Shown: positions 44,498 to 54,529, counted from the stretch's first letter. The stretch is DNA of 64,000 bases from Thiothrix caldifontis (GCF_900107695.1 NZ_FNQP01000010.1:1-64000), one strand, 5' to 3'. Notes: generated by a model not told the origin, from the letters alone. Numbers and translations: made by a program.

Positions 44498-45413
44498 GCG
44501 CTGGCTGTTAAACGTTTGGTACGGCAATGATCGACTGGGTAAGTACCTGCTGTTGCCGTTGACGGGGCTGTTTTGTGTTTTAGCGGCAGTGCGGCGTTGG
44601 CAGCATAAACGCCAGCAAGTCAAACATGCCGTGCCGGTTATTGTCGTGGGCAATATTTCGGTGGGTGGCACGGGCAAAACGCCGTTGGTCATTTGGTTGG
44701 TGGAACGGCTGCGCGAGGCGGGATTTAAGCCGGGGGTGGTGAGTCGGGGGTATCAACGTCAAGCGGGGGATATTGGTGATGAACCGACGCTGATTAAGCA
44801 ACGCACCCAAGTTCCTATCGCGATTGGCAGCGACCGCAACCAAGCGATTGCCACTTTGCTACAACAACATACTTGCGACATAGTGATTGCTGATGATGGC
44901 TTGCAGCATTACCGCATGGGGCGTGACGTGGAAATCTGTGTGGTGGATGGGCAACGGCGTTTTGGTAACGGTTATTGCTTGCCCGCAGGCCCATTACGCG
45001 AATCCATCTCGCGTTTGCAATCTTGCGATTTTGTGATCGTCAATGGCGATACCATGCACATGCGTGGCGATACCTTGGTGAATTTGGTCACAGCGGAAGC
45101 GCAACCGTTAACCGCATGGGCAGGCAAAACCGTGCATGTCGTTACCGGCATCGGTAATCCGCAACGCTTTATGCAGACACTGGAGCAGGCGGGTTTGCAG
45201 GTCATTCCACACCTTTACCCCGATCATCACGCCTTTACTGGCACAGAATTCTGCTTTAACGACACACATCCCATCATCATGACGGAAAAAGATGCGGTAA
45301 AATGCCGTCAATTCGCTGGGCAAAACGTTTGGTATCTACCGATTGAGGCGATACTGGACGAAACGCTTGCTCAGGCTCTCCTTACCCGTTTACAAGGATT
45401 CAAACATGGATAA
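44487..45413 (+). CDS. lpxK: Tetraacyldisaccharide 4'-kinase
   Basis: A 308-residue kinase that phosphorylates the lipid A precursor at the membrane. The Walker A-like [14 protein letters not shown] and VVSRGYQRQ are family marks. The N-terminal helix anchors it. I chose the ATG at 44487 inside the end of msbA because it matches the normal N-terminus ([10 protein letters not shown]). Confidence 0.95.
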   Translation: MTLERWLLNVWYGNDRLGKYLLLPLTGLFCVLAAVRRWQHKRQQVKHAVPVIVVGNISVGGTGKTPLVIWLVERLREAGFKPGVVSRGYQRQAGDIGDEPTLIKQRTQVPIAIGSDRNQAIATLLQQHTCDIVIADDGLQHYRMGRDVEICVVDGQRRFGNGYCLPAGPLRESISRLQSCDFVIVNGDTMHMRGDTLVNLVTAEAQPLTAWAGKTVHVVTGIGNPQRFMQTLEQAGLQVIPHLYPDHHAFTGTEFCFNDTHPIIMTEKDAVKCRQFAGQNVWYLPIEAILDETLAQALLTRLQGFKHG

Positions 45414-45597
45414 GAAATTGCTGGAAATTTTGGCTTGCCCCGTCACCAAGGGCCCATTGATTTACGATAAGGATAAGCAAGAACTGGTGTCTAAATCAGC
45501 ACGGTTGGCTTACCCGATTCGGGATGGTATTCCGGTGATGTTGGAAGAAGACGCTCGCACCCTGACACAAGAAGAAGTGGAGTTATTGCACGAATGA
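45406..45597 (+). CDS. ycaR: Trm112-like small protein (YcaR)
   Basis: A 63-residue member of the Trm112/UPF0434 family: [14 protein letters not shown] at the start and [12 protein letters not shown] at the centre. Bacterial members lack some zinc cysteines, and only one Cys is seen here. It lies between lpxK and kdsB, overlapping both by a few bases. The role is unclear, possibly as a methyltransferase partner. Confidence 0.92.
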   Translation: MDKKLLEILACPVTKGPLIYDKDKQELVSKSARLAYPIRDGIPVMLEEDARTLTQEEVELLHE

Positions 45598-46334
45598 ACC
45601 CAGTGTTAGTGATTCCGGCACGGTATGCGTCCTCTCGTTTACCGGGCAAACCCTTGCGTGAATTGGCTGGTAAACCCTTGATTCAGCATGTGCACGAGCG
45701 GGCAATGGCTGCCGATTTTGCGACAGTATTGGTGGCGACGGATGACGAGCGCATTCGCCGCGTGTGTACAGGGTTTGGTGCGCAAGTGGTGATGACCGCC
45801 AGTACGCATGAAACGGGTAGCGACCGCCTTGCCGAAGTCGTGCAGCAACAAGGTTGGGCAGATGACACCATTGTGGTGAATTTGCAGGGCGATGAGCCAC
45901 TCACACCGGTGGCAAATTTACATCAATTGGCGCGTAATTTGGCACAGTTTCCGCAAACCAGTATCGCCACATTAGCCACGCCAATCTTGACTGAGGCTGA
46001 CTTTCTTAACCCTAATGTTGTTAAAGTGGTAAGGGATGTGGCGGGTATGGCATTGTATTTCAGTCGTGCGCCGATCCCGTGTCAGCGTGATACGGGTATT
46101 CCCTTACAGGATTATGCGTTGCGGCATATTGGAATGTATGCATACCGTGCGGGCTTTCTGAAAGCCTTTGCCGGGATGCCGCTCGCCCAAACGGAGCAAT
46201 TGGAAAAGCTGGAACAGTTGCGGGCATTGGCTAACGGTTATCGGATTCACGTGGATATTGCCGCCGAGATTCCGGGGGCGGGGGTAGATACCGAAGAGGA
46301 TGCATTGCGGGTTGCGGCAATCCTCCGTGATTGA
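45594..46334 (+). CDS. kdsB: 3-deoxy-manno-octulosonate cytidylyltransferase
   Basis: A 246-residue enzyme that activates Kdo as CMP-Kdo for lipopolysaccharide. [15 protein letters not shown] is the nucleotide-binding start, and VNLQGDEPL carries metal-binding Asp. It starts in an ATGA overlap with ycaR and ends the exbB-kdsB run. Confidence 0.97.
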   Translation: MNPVLVIPARYASSRLPGKPLRELAGKPLIQHVHERAMAADFATVLVATDDERIRRVCTGFGAQVVMTASTHETGSDRLAEVVQQQGWADDTIVVNLQGDEPLTPVANLHQLARNLAQFPQTSIATLATPILTEADFLNPNVVKVVRDVAGMALYFSRAPIPCQRDTGIPLQDYALRHIGMYAYRAGFLKAFAGMPLAQTEQLEKLEQLRALANGYRIHVDIAAEIPGAGVDTEEDALRVAAILRD

Positions 46335-46485
46335 TTAATGCTCACTTGTAGATTTATGTATTATTATATTCTAATAAGCTATTGTTTTGCTTAATAATAA
46401 CCATTTGACAGCTTAATACTCCTCTGTCACTATTTCGCAACAAATTTTGAGAAATCGCAAAAATATAGTGGAGGAGTGATTATTT

Positions 46486-47883
46486 ATGTTTAGAAAGACT
46501 ACCCTGGCTGTGTCAGTATTATTAGCAGTTTCTGCACAACCTGCGTTGGCAACCAACGGTATGCTCATGGAGGGGTATGGCCCTATTTCGACAGGCATGG
46601 GGGGAGCCGCCTCTGCATTGGATGTTGGTACATCAGGGATGGCGAATAACCCCGCTACATTAACCATGATGGAAGATGGTGATCAGAAAGTTGAAGTAGC
46701 TCTTGGTAACTTACGTCCTGATGTCAGTGTTCAAGTACCAACACCGGGCGGTGTCGTGTCTAGCACATCGGGTGGTGACTCTTATCTAATGCCCGCAGCG
46801 GGTTATGTGCGCAAGCAAGGCAAGGTCAGCTATGGTGTCGGGGTGTTATCACAAGGCGGTATGGGAACTGAATTTGCGGCTGATACCCCATTAGGTGCTG
46901 CTGCTGGCGGTGGTGCGCGTTCTGAGTTAGGTATCGGTGCTGTTATTTTCCCCGTCGCTTATGAAGTGAATGATAATTTGTCTGTTGGCGGAACCGTTGA
47001 TTATGTCTGGGGTGGTCTGGACATGAAGATGGGGATGCCGATAGCCGCTGCGGGGGCTAACCCAGCCGCCCCCGGAACCTTCGCTGATTTTTCGCAAGGC
47101 CAGCAAGTTTTGGGTTCTGCCAGTGGTACTTTGGTGCAGGGTTTAGGGACGATGGTTGCTCCAGCAGCCATGACGAGTACTGCGGCAGCCTTTGATTTTT
47201 CGAATGATGATGATTTCAGTGGTAAAACCACAGGGGCAGGTGTCAGTGGTAGTCTCGGCGCTACTTATAAGGTAAACCCAAAGCTTACAGTAGGTGGCAG
47301 CTATCGGATGAAGACCGCTATGGACGATTTCACGGGTGATGGCAATATGAAGTTGGTTAACTTGGCGACAGGTGCGACCGACGTTAGCATTCCCGGTAAA
47401 TATACCATCAAGGATTTTCAGTTCCCTGCGACCACTACAGTTGGTGCTGCTTATAAGTTGACGGATAAGACTACCGTAGCTGCTGATGTCAGTCGTATCG
47501 GCTGGTCAGATACCATGAAAGATTTTAATTTGAATTTTACAGCCGATAATGGTGCAGCAGCCGATATTTCGATGAAGCAAAACTGGGATGACCAAACCGT
47601 GGTGAAGTTAGGAGTTGCCCATGATGTTGATGAGAATTTAACGGTACGCGGCGGGGTTAATTTAGCGAATAATCCAGTACCTGATGCTTACTTAAATCCA
47701 CTGTTCCCCGCCATTGTTGAAAATCATGTAACGGGTGGTTTGACTTATGGGGTTGGTAAGATGAGCAAAGTATCTGCTTCATTGGCTTATGCGCCGGAAG
47801 TTGAGCAAACAAATACCAATACCAATGTTGCCGCTAGTCATTCACAAACCAACGTTCAAGTAATGTACTCTTTCGATTTTTAA
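46486..47883 (+). CDS. Outer-membrane transport protein, FadL/OmpP1 family
   Basis: A 465-residue barrel with a signal peptide (ends near ALAT, residue 24). The mature start NGMLMEGYGPISTGMGGA and NNPATL match the FadL plug. The last residue is Phe (MYSFDF), as in outer-membrane proteins. Such proteins carry hydrophobic compounds across the outer membrane. GGAGGAG lies before the start. A terminator follows. Confidence 0.9.
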   Translation: MFRKTTLAVSVLLAVSAQPALATNGMLMEGYGPISTGMGGAASALDVGTSGMANNPATLTMMEDGDQKVEVALGNLRPDVSVQVPTPGGVVSSTSGGDSYLMPAAGYVRKQGKVSYGVGVLSQGGMGTEFAADTPLGAAAGGGARSELGIGAVIFPVAYEVNDNLSVGGTVDYVWGGLDMKMGMPIAAAGANPAAPGTFADFSQGQQVLGSASGTLVQGLGTMVAPAAMTSTAAAFDFSNDDDFSGKTTGAGVSGSLGATYKVNPKLTVGGSYRMKTAMDDFTGDGNMKLVNLATGATDVSIPGKYTIKDFQFPATTTVGAAYKLTDKTTVAADVSRIGWSDTMKDFNLNFTADNGAAADISMKQNWDDQTVVKLGVAHDVDENLTVRGGVNLANNPVPDAYLNPLFPAIVENHVTGGLTYGVGKMSKVSASLAYAPEVEQTNTNTNVAASHSQTNVQVMYSFDF

Positions 47884-47922
47884 AAAATTGATTTGAGAAC
47901 CTTAAAAATACGTGAGAAAAAT

Positions 47923-47951
47923 AAAAAGCGGGACTTAATGTTCCGCTTTTT
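47923..47951. terminator. Bidirectional Rho-independent terminator
   Basis: AAAAAGCGGGA and TTCCGCTTTTT form an 11-bp stem (one G-T pair) with a 7-nt loop and T-runs on both strands. It serves the FadL-type gene and the convergent small gene at 47960. Confidence 0.85.
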
Positions 47952-47959
47952 ATTGAGCA

Positions 47960-48265
47960 TTAGATGAGTGGATGTTCGTGTGTACCAAACGTATGTGAGG
48001 GTAGGCGTACCCGCAATAATGCTGATGGTGTTTTTAAAGCAATAGCGCCATGGGCTATGCTATCATGCGGAGAAATAATATAATCAGGTACACCGCACAG
48101 TGTGTCGCTGTTAGCATAAAACGTGCGATCAATATCTTCGCCAGCTTCAAATACCGTAAAATATGAATTCTGGTAACGTTCGGCTTGAGTTCGTGCGTTA
48201 CGACAGGCTTCTGCGAAAGTTTTATGTGTTGAATGATATGTTCCGTCAAGAAAAACCTTGAACAT
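47960..48265 (-). CDS. Small protein of unknown family, paralogue A
   Basis: A 101-residue cytoplasmic protein. The N-terminal 42 residues share about 28 identities with the product of the gene at 48572: FLDG, a STH-TF step, ACR-AR, and YFTVFEAG. A later GVPDYIISPH segment is also shared. No known family comes to mind. AGGAG lies 8 bp before the ATG at 48265. Each copy has its own terminator, so they are separate transcription units rather than an operon. Confidence 0.65.
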   Translation of the reverse strand: MFKVFLDGTYHSTHKTFAEACRNARTQAERYQNSYFTVFEAGEDIDRTFYANSDTLCGVPDYIISPHDSIAHGAIALKTPSALLRVRLPSHTFGTHEHPLI

Positions 48266-48571
48266 TTAAAAAACTCCTGTCTGCTATTCTGTTGCTATGC
48301 TGTAAGAATAAGGTAACAACTTAGGTTGAAGATGTGACCGTAGACACACACCAAAGAAAACATCAATCAAATATTTCTTGCTTGTTTTTTTTTGTTTATA
48401 GCTGTGGTGGGTTGAATGATGCGATGTGCCAAAAAGAAAAAGCGGGATTATGTCCCGCTTTAATATGCTTTACGCACTCAGCAAATAGCCCCATTTACTG
48501 GATGTGCAAAGACTGTTTAACGAGCAAATAATATAGCCCGTTTAGCCCTGTTTTTATTGAGTTGTTTGTTT
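48266..48571. other. Spacer between paralogues A and B
   Basis: These 306 bp hold no credible gene. The terminator of paralogue B lies at 48439-48461. The part next to 48265 should carry the promoter of paralogue A, but no clear -35/-10 pair could be fixed. Confidence 0.5.
48439..48461 (-). terminator. Terminator of paralogue B
   Basis: A 9-bp perfect stem (AAAGCGGGA with TCCCGCTTT) and a 5-nt loop. On the minus strand it is followed by TTTTTCTTTTT. Confidence 0.75.
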
Positions 48572-48871
48572 TTAATAGCCCCTAGAAATACCGGCTGCCC
48601 GACGTGATGTTGCAGCTAATGTGGCAATGCCTACGGTTCTTTTTTCTTCTTGTTTAGGTATGCAAGCATGTGGAGTAATAATGTAAGCGGGGACTCCCTT
48701 CATCACTTCTCTTTCTGCATCTAATACTTGTTTTTCCTTGGTATCTCCGGCTTCAAATACCGTGAAATAAGCTTGTTGATTAATGCTTGCTTGCATTCGT
48801 GCATACCGACAAGCATTCGTAAAGGTCTCATGCGTAGAGTCGTAGCTGCCATCCAGATAAACATTAAACAT
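48572..48871 (-). CDS. Small protein of unknown family, paralogue B
   Basis: A 99-residue relative of the gene at 47960, with the same N-terminal block (VYLDG, STHETF, ACRYARMQA, YFTVFEAG) and GVPAYIITPH later. The middle and C-termini differ. I chose the ATG at 48871 by matching the paralogue. GGGAG lies upstream. An in-frame ATG at 48883 is also possible. Function unknown. Confidence 0.65.
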   Translation of the reverse strand: MFNVYLDGSYDSTHETFTNACRYARMQASINQQAYFTVFEAGDTKEKQVLDAEREVMKGVPAYIITPHACIPKQEEKRTVGIATLAATSRRAAGISRGY

Positions 48872-49232
48872 GTTGTTAGCTCCCATAAAGTCGTTTCCCA
48901 TGGGTGCAGAATATTTAAAAAACAGCATGGAGAATGTGACAGTAAACACACTTTTTTATTTTTTCTTAAAAAGTTTCTTATTCTATATTTTCTGTACTTA
49001 TTCATAATATTTTACCATTAAATTAATTAATTTTTGTTATGAATGATAAGGCTGTGTGAAAAATATTTCATAGAGATAAAATGCTGCAATGCCGCATCAT
49101 ACCTTGCTTTGCAGGCTCTCCACACTAATATTGTCGACAATCTTGTTAAAAATCCGCTGTGCACATATAGAAATTACCTTCCTTCCCGTTCTATCATTTG
49201 CATTTCCTAGTCCTTAGCTCTTGAAGGTAAAT
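48872..49232. other. Control region before mqo
   Basis: These 361 AT-rich bp hold no credible gene. A perfect 12-bp palindrome ATTGTCGACAAT lies at 49130-49141, about 92 bp before mqo. Its first ten bases recur upstream of aceA. No firm promoter could be assigned. Confidence 0.45.
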
Positions 49233-50735
49233 ATGGTCGCAAAGAATGTAAACGTGGTGCTGGTAGGCGCAGGCACAATGAGTGCCACCTTGGGCGTGTT
49301 GCTGAAACAGTTAAACCCATTGTTGACAATCAGCATCATTGAGCGTTTGGATGATGTCGCTCTGGAAAGCACCAGTGGTTGGAACAATGCCGGTACGGGT
49401 CATGCTGCTTACTGTGAACTGAATTACACGCCAGAACAAGCGGATGGCAGTGTCGAAGTGAGCAAGGCTTATGCAATCAACGAGTCCTTTGAGCGTACTC
49501 TACAGTTTTGGTCTTATTTGGTGCAACAAGGGGCATTGCCAGAACCCAGTTCCTTCATTAACCCGACGCCTCATTTAAGTTTTGTGTGGGGCGAACGAAA
49601 CGTGCATTTTCTGCGTAAACGTTTCGAGATGCTGAGTCAGCATCCAATGTTTGCTGGCATGGAGTACAGCGAAGATCCTGCCGTGTTGCGTGAATGGATG
49701 CCTTTAGTGATGAATGGGCGTGATCCAGCTCAAGTAGTCGCAGGTACGCGAGTGAAACATGGTTCGGATGTGAATTTTGGTTCCTTAACTCGCAGCATGA
49801 TCGGTTATTTACAACAGTTTGATGACGTTGACATTCACCTCAAGCATGAAGTCAAAAGCTTGCGCAAGCAGGCTGACGGTAAGTGGTGTGTTGTAACACA
49901 GGAAACAAACAGTCTATTCGATACGCTGACGTTGACAGCGGATTTTGTGTTTTTGGGCGCTGGCGGTGGTGCTTTGCCATTGTTGCAAAAATCTGGCATT
50001 GCAGAAGGCAAAGGCTACGGTGGTTTCCCTGTCAGTGGTCAATGGTTGGTGTGTAAAAAACCAGAAATCGTGAGTCAACATTTTGCCAAGGTCTACGGTA
50101 AAGCGTCGATTGGTGCGCCGCCGATGTCAGTACCGCATTTGGATACACGCATTATTGATGGTGAAAAAGCGCTGTTGTTTGGGCCATTTGCAGGCTTCAC
50201 CACCAAATTCCTCAAAGAGGGTTCGATTTTGGATTTGCTCGAGTCGATCAAGCCCAATAATTTGCTGCCGATGACTAAGGTAGGGCTAAGCAGTTTTGAC
50301 CTGATCCGTTACTTGGTGTCGGAGGTTATGCAAAACCACGATTCACGTATGAGTGCTTTGCGCGAGTATTTCCCTGAGGCACGTAACGAAGATTGGACAT
50401 TAGCTAGTGCAGGGCAACGGGTACAAATTATCAAAAAAGACCCTGTGAAGGGCGGCAAACTTGAATTTGGCACAGAAGTTATCACGGCTGCGGATGGTTC
50501 CTTAGCTGGATTGTTGGGGGCTTCACCGGGTGCTTCTGTCACAGTAACAGCGATGCTTCAAGTATTGGAGAAGTGTTTCCCTAAGGAAATGGCTTCGGAT
50601 GTTTGGAAAAGTAAGTTGAAAACCATGATTCCATCCTATGGTGAATCATTGGCTAACAATGTTGCGTTGCTTCAGCAGACCCGTGCTTTTACATTGTCGA
50701 CATTGGGATTGATCAAAGTAGATGACTACCATTGA
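49233..50735 (+). CDS. mqo: Malate:quinone oxidoreductase
   Basis: A 500-residue FAD enzyme at the membrane that oxidises malate to oxaloacetate and passes electrons to quinone. NVVLVGAGTMSATLG is the FAD site, and STSGWNNAGTGHAAYCELNYTP is the Mqo signature. I chose the ATG at 49233 with GAAGG upstream. A TTG at 49221 is rejected. It is followed by aceA as a separate unit. Confidence 0.95.
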   Translation: MVAKNVNVVLVGAGTMSATLGVLLKQLNPLLTISIIERLDDVALESTSGWNNAGTGHAAYCELNYTPEQADGSVEVSKAYAINESFERTLQFWSYLVQQGALPEPSSFINPTPHLSFVWGERNVHFLRKRFEMLSQHPMFAGMEYSEDPAVLREWMPLVMNGRDPAQVVAGTRVKHGSDVNFGSLTRSMIGYLQQFDDVDIHLKHEVKSLRKQADGKWCVVTQETNSLFDTLTLTADFVFLGAGGGALPLLQKSGIAEGKGYGGFPVSGQWLVCKKPEIVSQHFAKVYGKASIGAPPMSVPHLDTRIIDGEKALLFGPFAGFTTKFLKEGSILDLLESIKPNNLLPMTKVGLSSFDLIRYLVSEVMQNHDSRMSALREYFPEARNEDWTLASAGQRVQIIKKDPVKGGKLEFGTEVITAADGSLAGLLGASPGASVTVTAMLQVLEKCFPKEMASDVWKSKLKTMIPSYGESLANNVALLQQTRAFTLSTLGLIKVDDYH

Positions 50736-50766
50736 TTCAGACAATGGTAAGGATTGAATTAATTTT

Positions 50767-50779
50767 ATTGTCGACAGAT
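50767..50779 (+). promoter_or_regulatory. Palindromic motif shared with the mqo upstream region
   Basis: ATTGTCGACA here repeats the first ten bases of the 12-bp palindrome at 49130-49141. It lies about 180 bp before aceA. It is a candidate operator for common control of malate and glyoxylate metabolism. A chance match of this size is possible. Confidence 0.3.
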
Positions 50780-50958
50780 TGAAGGTTTATTACTATCAAA
50801 TGCCCCAGTGATACGGATATTTGTCTGACATCTTAGGGGATGGCAAGATTCGCAGCAGCGAGCAGAGAGAGGAATAACAGCTTGCTCTAAGCAAGCAATG
50901 GCAGATTGCCGACATTTTACCGGTTTCGTTCACTTTTATTGATTCTGAGGAACACTAC

Positions 50959-52269
50959 ATGACAACTCGTGAAGCGCAAATTGCAGCTCTGGAAAAAGAC
51001 TGGGCAGAAAACCCACGTTGGGCAAACGTCAAGCGTACTTACAGCGCGGCTGACGTAGTACGCCTGCGCGGTTCTTTGCAAGTTGACCACACACTGGCAA
51101 AACGCGGTGCTGCGAAACTGTGGGATCTGGTTAACGGCAGTGCGAAAAAAGGCTACGTTAACGCTTTCGGCGCAATCAGCGCGGGTCAAGCGATGCAACA
51201 AGCTAAAGCAGGTCTGGAAGCAGTTTACCTGTCCGGCTGGCAAGTTGCGGCTGACGGCAACACCTCAGAAACCATGTACCCTGACCAATCGTTGTACGCT
51301 TATGATTCCGTACCTACCATGGTTCGCCGTATCAACAACACCTTCAAGCGTGCTGACGAAATCCAATGGAGTCGTGGCATCAGCCCGACTGACGAAGGCG
51401 GTATCGACTACTTCCTGCCTATCGTTGCTGACGCAGAAGCCGGTTTCGGCGGCGTTCTGAACGCGTTTGAACTGATGAAGAACATGATCACCGCAGGTGC
51501 GGCTGGCGTTCACTTTGAAGACCAATTAGCCGCTGTTAAGAAATGCGGTCACATGGGTGGCAAAGTATTGGTTCCAACCTCTGAAGCGGTTGAGAAGCTG
51601 ATTTCTGCACGTTTCGCGGCTGACGTAATGGGCGTTCCTACCGTTATCTTGGCACGTACTGACGCAGAAGCGGCTAACCTGATCACTTCTGACCATGATG
51701 CCAACGACCAGACATTCCTGACTGGCGAGCGTACTGCTGAAGGTTTCTACCGCGTTAAGAACGGTCTGGAACAGGCCATCAGCCGTGGCGTTGCTTACGC
51801 ACCTTACGCTGACATGGTGTGGTGTGAAACAGGTACACCTGACCTTGGCTTTGCGCGTGAGTTCGCTCAAGCGGTTCAGGCAGCTTGCCCAGGCCAACTG
51901 TTGTCTTACAACTGCTCACCTTCTTTCAACTGGAAGAAGAATCTGGACGACAGCACCATCGCCAAGTTCCAGGACGAACTGTCTGCAATGGGCTACAAGT
52001 ACCAGTTCATCACCTTGGCGGGTATCCACGTCAACTGGTTCAACACCTTCCAGTTCGCACACGCTTACGCACGCGGCGAAGGCATGAAGCACTACGTCAA
52101 TATGGTTCAAGAACCTGAATTTGCTGCCCGTGACAAAGGTTACACCTTCGTTTCTCACCAGCAAGAAGTTGGCGTTGGCTACTTCGATGACGTTACCACT
52201 GTTATCCAGGGGGGCGCTTCATCCGTAACAGCGTTGACTGGCTCTACTGAAGAAGAGCAATTCCACTAA
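50959..52269 (+). CDS. aceA: Isocitrate lyase
   Basis: A 436-residue enzyme of the glyoxylate bypass. The catalytic KKCGHMGGKVLVPT holds the active-site Cys. NCSPSFNWKKNL and PIVADAEAGFGG are family segments. It allows growth on acetate and C2 compounds. No malate synthase lies in the window. A strong terminator follows. Confidence 0.97.
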   Translation: MTTREAQIAALEKDWAENPRWANVKRTYSAADVVRLRGSLQVDHTLAKRGAAKLWDLVNGSAKKGYVNAFGAISAGQAMQQAKAGLEAVYLSGWQVAADGNTSETMYPDQSLYAYDSVPTMVRRINNTFKRADEIQWSRGISPTDEGGIDYFLPIVADAEAGFGGVLNAFELMKNMITAGAAGVHFEDQLAAVKKCGHMGGKVLVPTSEAVEKLISARFAADVMGVPTVILARTDAEAANLITSDHDANDQTFLTGERTAEGFYRVKNGLEQAISRGVAYAPYADMVWCETGTPDLGFAREFAQAVQAACPGQLLSYNCSPSFNWKKNLDDSTIAKFQDELSAMGYKYQFITLAGIHVNWFNTFQFAHAYARGEGMKHYVNMVQEPEFAARDKGYTFVSHQQEVGVGYFDDVTTVIQGGASSVTALTGSTEEEQFH

Positions 52270-52310
52270 GATTTAGTATTCAGACCGTCCGGTTTGAATA
52301 AGTAATCTGG

Positions 52311-52340
52311 AAAAGCCCGGCGCTAACACGTCGGGCTTTT
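52311..52340 (+). terminator. Rho-independent terminator of aceA
   Basis: AAAAGCCCG and CGGGCTTTT form a 9-bp stem with a 12-nt loop, followed by T. Confidence 0.85.
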
Positions 52341-52369
52341 TAATTTCAGCTATTGCAAGGAGATTTATC

Positions 52370-52858
52370 ATGACATTCAAAACAGCCGACCTGCTCGATA
52401 ATAATGAAGACAAGCCACTGCAAGTGGTACAACCGGGTTTCAATAACTACGGTGGTCGCAGCAAATTCTCTGGTGAAATCATCACCATCAAGATTTACGA
52501 AGACAACTCACTGGTACGCGAACTGGTTGCCGAAGATGGCAAAGGCAAAGTGCTGGTGGTGGATGGTGGTGGTTCTACCCGTTGCGCACTGCTGGGCGAT
52601 ATGCTGGCAGAGAAAGCGGTGAAAAACGGCTGGAATGGTATCGTCGTTTATGGCCTGATACGCGATTCTGTGGATATTGGGCAAATGGATATTGGTGTAA
52701 AAGCCCTCGGCACTTTGCCGCTGAAGAGCGTCAAGCGTGGTGTGGGGTTACGTAACGAAGTGGTGCGTTTCCACGATGCCACTTTTACACCGGGTTACTA
52801 CCTGTATTCGGATGAGGATGGGATGGTTGTGTCCCCAGTTCCCTTGTTAGGTGAATAA
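52370..52858 (+). CDS. rraA: Regulator of ribonuclease E activity A
   Basis: A 162-residue protein with the RraA core: VVDGGGSTRCALLGDMLAE and VYGLIRDS. In E. coli it binds RNase E and slows RNA decay. Related proteins act as aldolases, but the length and motifs fit RraA. AAGGAG lies before the start. Confidence 0.93.
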   Translation: MTFKTADLLDNNEDKPLQVVQPGFNNYGGRSKFSGEIITIKIYEDNSLVRELVAEDGKGKVLVVDGGGSTRCALLGDMLAEKAVKNGWNGIVVYGLIRDSVDIGQMDIGVKALGTLPLKSVKRGVGLRNEVVRFHDATFTPGYYLYSDEDGMVVSPVPLLGE

Positions 52859-52939
52859 TAAACCAGTACAGCATCCATTGTGGCTGAATATGGGAGCGAG
52901 ATATCTGCATTCTAGCTCCTATATTTTTCATGTATCCCG

Positions 52940-54061
52940 TTACTCATAAATGGTAGTAAGAGTCATGGTTTGGTTATGTAAGTCACATGTGCCTTTGGCA
53001 AAAGGTGATATTTCCCCGTAAGAATAAAACCCGATTTGTGTGGTATGCTCTGGCAGATTATCTAACACGGCTTCGGCTTCTTCTTCAGCATCTGCGCCCA
53101 TCACCATGCGACGCCCCACGCAACTGATGGCAATACACAATACAGGTTTATCCGTATCAGCATCACACATGAGTGCAGCATCTTCCGCTCCTTCAACCAG
53201 TTGCTCTAAATTAGCTCTCATGAGTTGTGCGTGCATGCCGACGGGAATATCACCGGCAAAGGTAAGTGATTGGGTGGCTTCGTCAACCGCTAAAATAGTG
53301 CGTACTAGCTCTTTGACTTCACCGGGTTTACATAAAGCTAAGGGAAATCGCAAGCCAGTAGCAGGCAGTCCTGCTGCCATTTCACCGAGATAGGTTTTGT
53401 ATAAAGCCAGTGCTGGTTTGCCTGCTAACTCGTATAAGACATTATTTTCAGCACGGGTGACTTCACGTGCTGGACCAAACGGTTTCCAACCACCTTTGGA
53501 ACCATGGCTGAGGCGGACATTGCCATATAAGCCTAAGGCAGCAACGATACCACTAGTAGGTTTGCCATCTTTTAATACCCATGTTTTAGTAAAGCGTTCA
53601 CCATCGCCCGCTAGACCACCAGTGACAGTAATGGTTGGGTTAACGACAGCGTTGAAACCTTGAGCGAGTTCACTGCCATTCACTGCTAGTCCATCAGAGA
53701 GGGTAAAAATACCCCGTAGTCCCTCCCCTGTGAGACGGTCTGCTAGTAAGCGTCCGATTGTGTATGATTCTTGAGAGTCGTGAATGGCAACGTGTGTGAG
53801 ACGTAATAAGGTCGATTCAAATGATACTAAGGCAATGACGAGACTATCATCGTAAATGTTGCCATTCATAATTTCACCAGCACTGGAGCAACCCATGAAA
53901 ATAGCTTGTGGGTATTGTGCGATTAAAGCCTCGAAAGGTTCTGGTTTGTCCAAAAAGCTAGAGTGTCCGAACACTAAAACTAGCAGTTGTGGTGCTGTAA
54001 TGACTGGCAGTCTAGTTGAAAATCCGTGTGTAACAGTATAAGACAGCGTATTTATTTTCAT
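52940..54061 (-). CDS. FIST domain sensory protein
   Basis: A 373-residue protein with FIST N (FMGCSSAGEI, LADRLTGEGLRG, NPTITVTGGLAGDGERF) and FIST C (MADxEEEAEAVLD region, GFYSYGEISPF near the end) domains. FIST domains are thought to sense small ligands, perhaps amino acids, often fused to or near signalling proteins. This one stands alone with no output domain, and no kinase or cyclase lies nearby. It is probably a cytoplasmic sensor that works through a partner. Confidence 0.9.
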   Translation of the reverse strand: MKINTLSYTVTHGFSTRLPVITAPQLLVLVFGHSSFLDKPEPFEALIAQYPQAIFMGCSSAGEIMNGNIYDDSLVIALVSFESTLLRLTHVAIHDSQESYTIGRLLADRLTGEGLRGIFTLSDGLAVNGSELAQGFNAVVNPTITVTGGLAGDGERFTKTWVLKDGKPTSGIVAALGLYGNVRLSHGSKGGWKPFGPAREVTRAENNVLYELAGKPALALYKTYLGEMAAGLPATGLRFPLALCKPGEVKELVRTILAVDEATQSLTFAGDIPVGMHAQLMRANLEQLVEGAEDAALMCDADTDKPVLCIAISCVGRRMVMGADAEEEAEAVLDNLPEHTTQIGFYSYGEISPFAKGTCDLHNQTMTLTTIYE

Positions 54062-54148
54062 GGTGATACCCTTGCATTAATCGGCAATCATTTTTATTAA
54101 TTTGAATTTTATTGAAATAATGGCATAGCTGGCAGCAGGATACCAGTC

Positions 54149-54529
54149 TTATGGATGAGCAGAATTTACCTTGGCTAACATTTGACTGTTAGTATCAATA
54201 AACTCACGGACAAAAGGTTTGGTACGAGCGCTGCTAAAGCGAGCAACTTCCTGTCCCTGTTCAAATAGTATGACAGTGGGAAAGCCACGCACTTGATTGC
54301 GTCCCGCTAATTTCATGTTCTCATCTTCATCCGTGTCGATTTTGGCAAGCAACACTTTACCATGATATTCAGGGATAACAGTTTTCAGCACAGGGTCGAG
54401 AAATAAGCAAGGGCCGCACCAGTCTGCCCAGAAATCTACCAGTACGGGATTACGTAATGAGGCTTTCAATACGCGTTCTTCAAAGTCAGCGATACCATTA
54501 ATGTCAAAAATGAATGAGTAAGTGGTCAT
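54149..54529 (-). CDS. Thioredoxin-domain protein
   Basis: A 126-residue thioredoxin with active site WCGPC (DFWADWCGPCLFLDP) and the cis-Pro segment GFPTVILF. The N-terminal part resembles CnoX/YbbN, but the TPR part of that chaperone is absent. Its stop is 88 bp upstream of the FIST gene on the same strand, so they may be co-transcribed. Confidence 0.9.
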   Translation of the reverse strand: MTTYSFIFDINGIADFEERVLKASLRNPVLVDFWADWCGPCLFLDPVLKTVIPEYHGKVLLAKIDTDEDENMKLAGRNQVRGFPTVILFEQGQEVARFSSARTKPFVREFIDTNSQMLAKVNSAHP

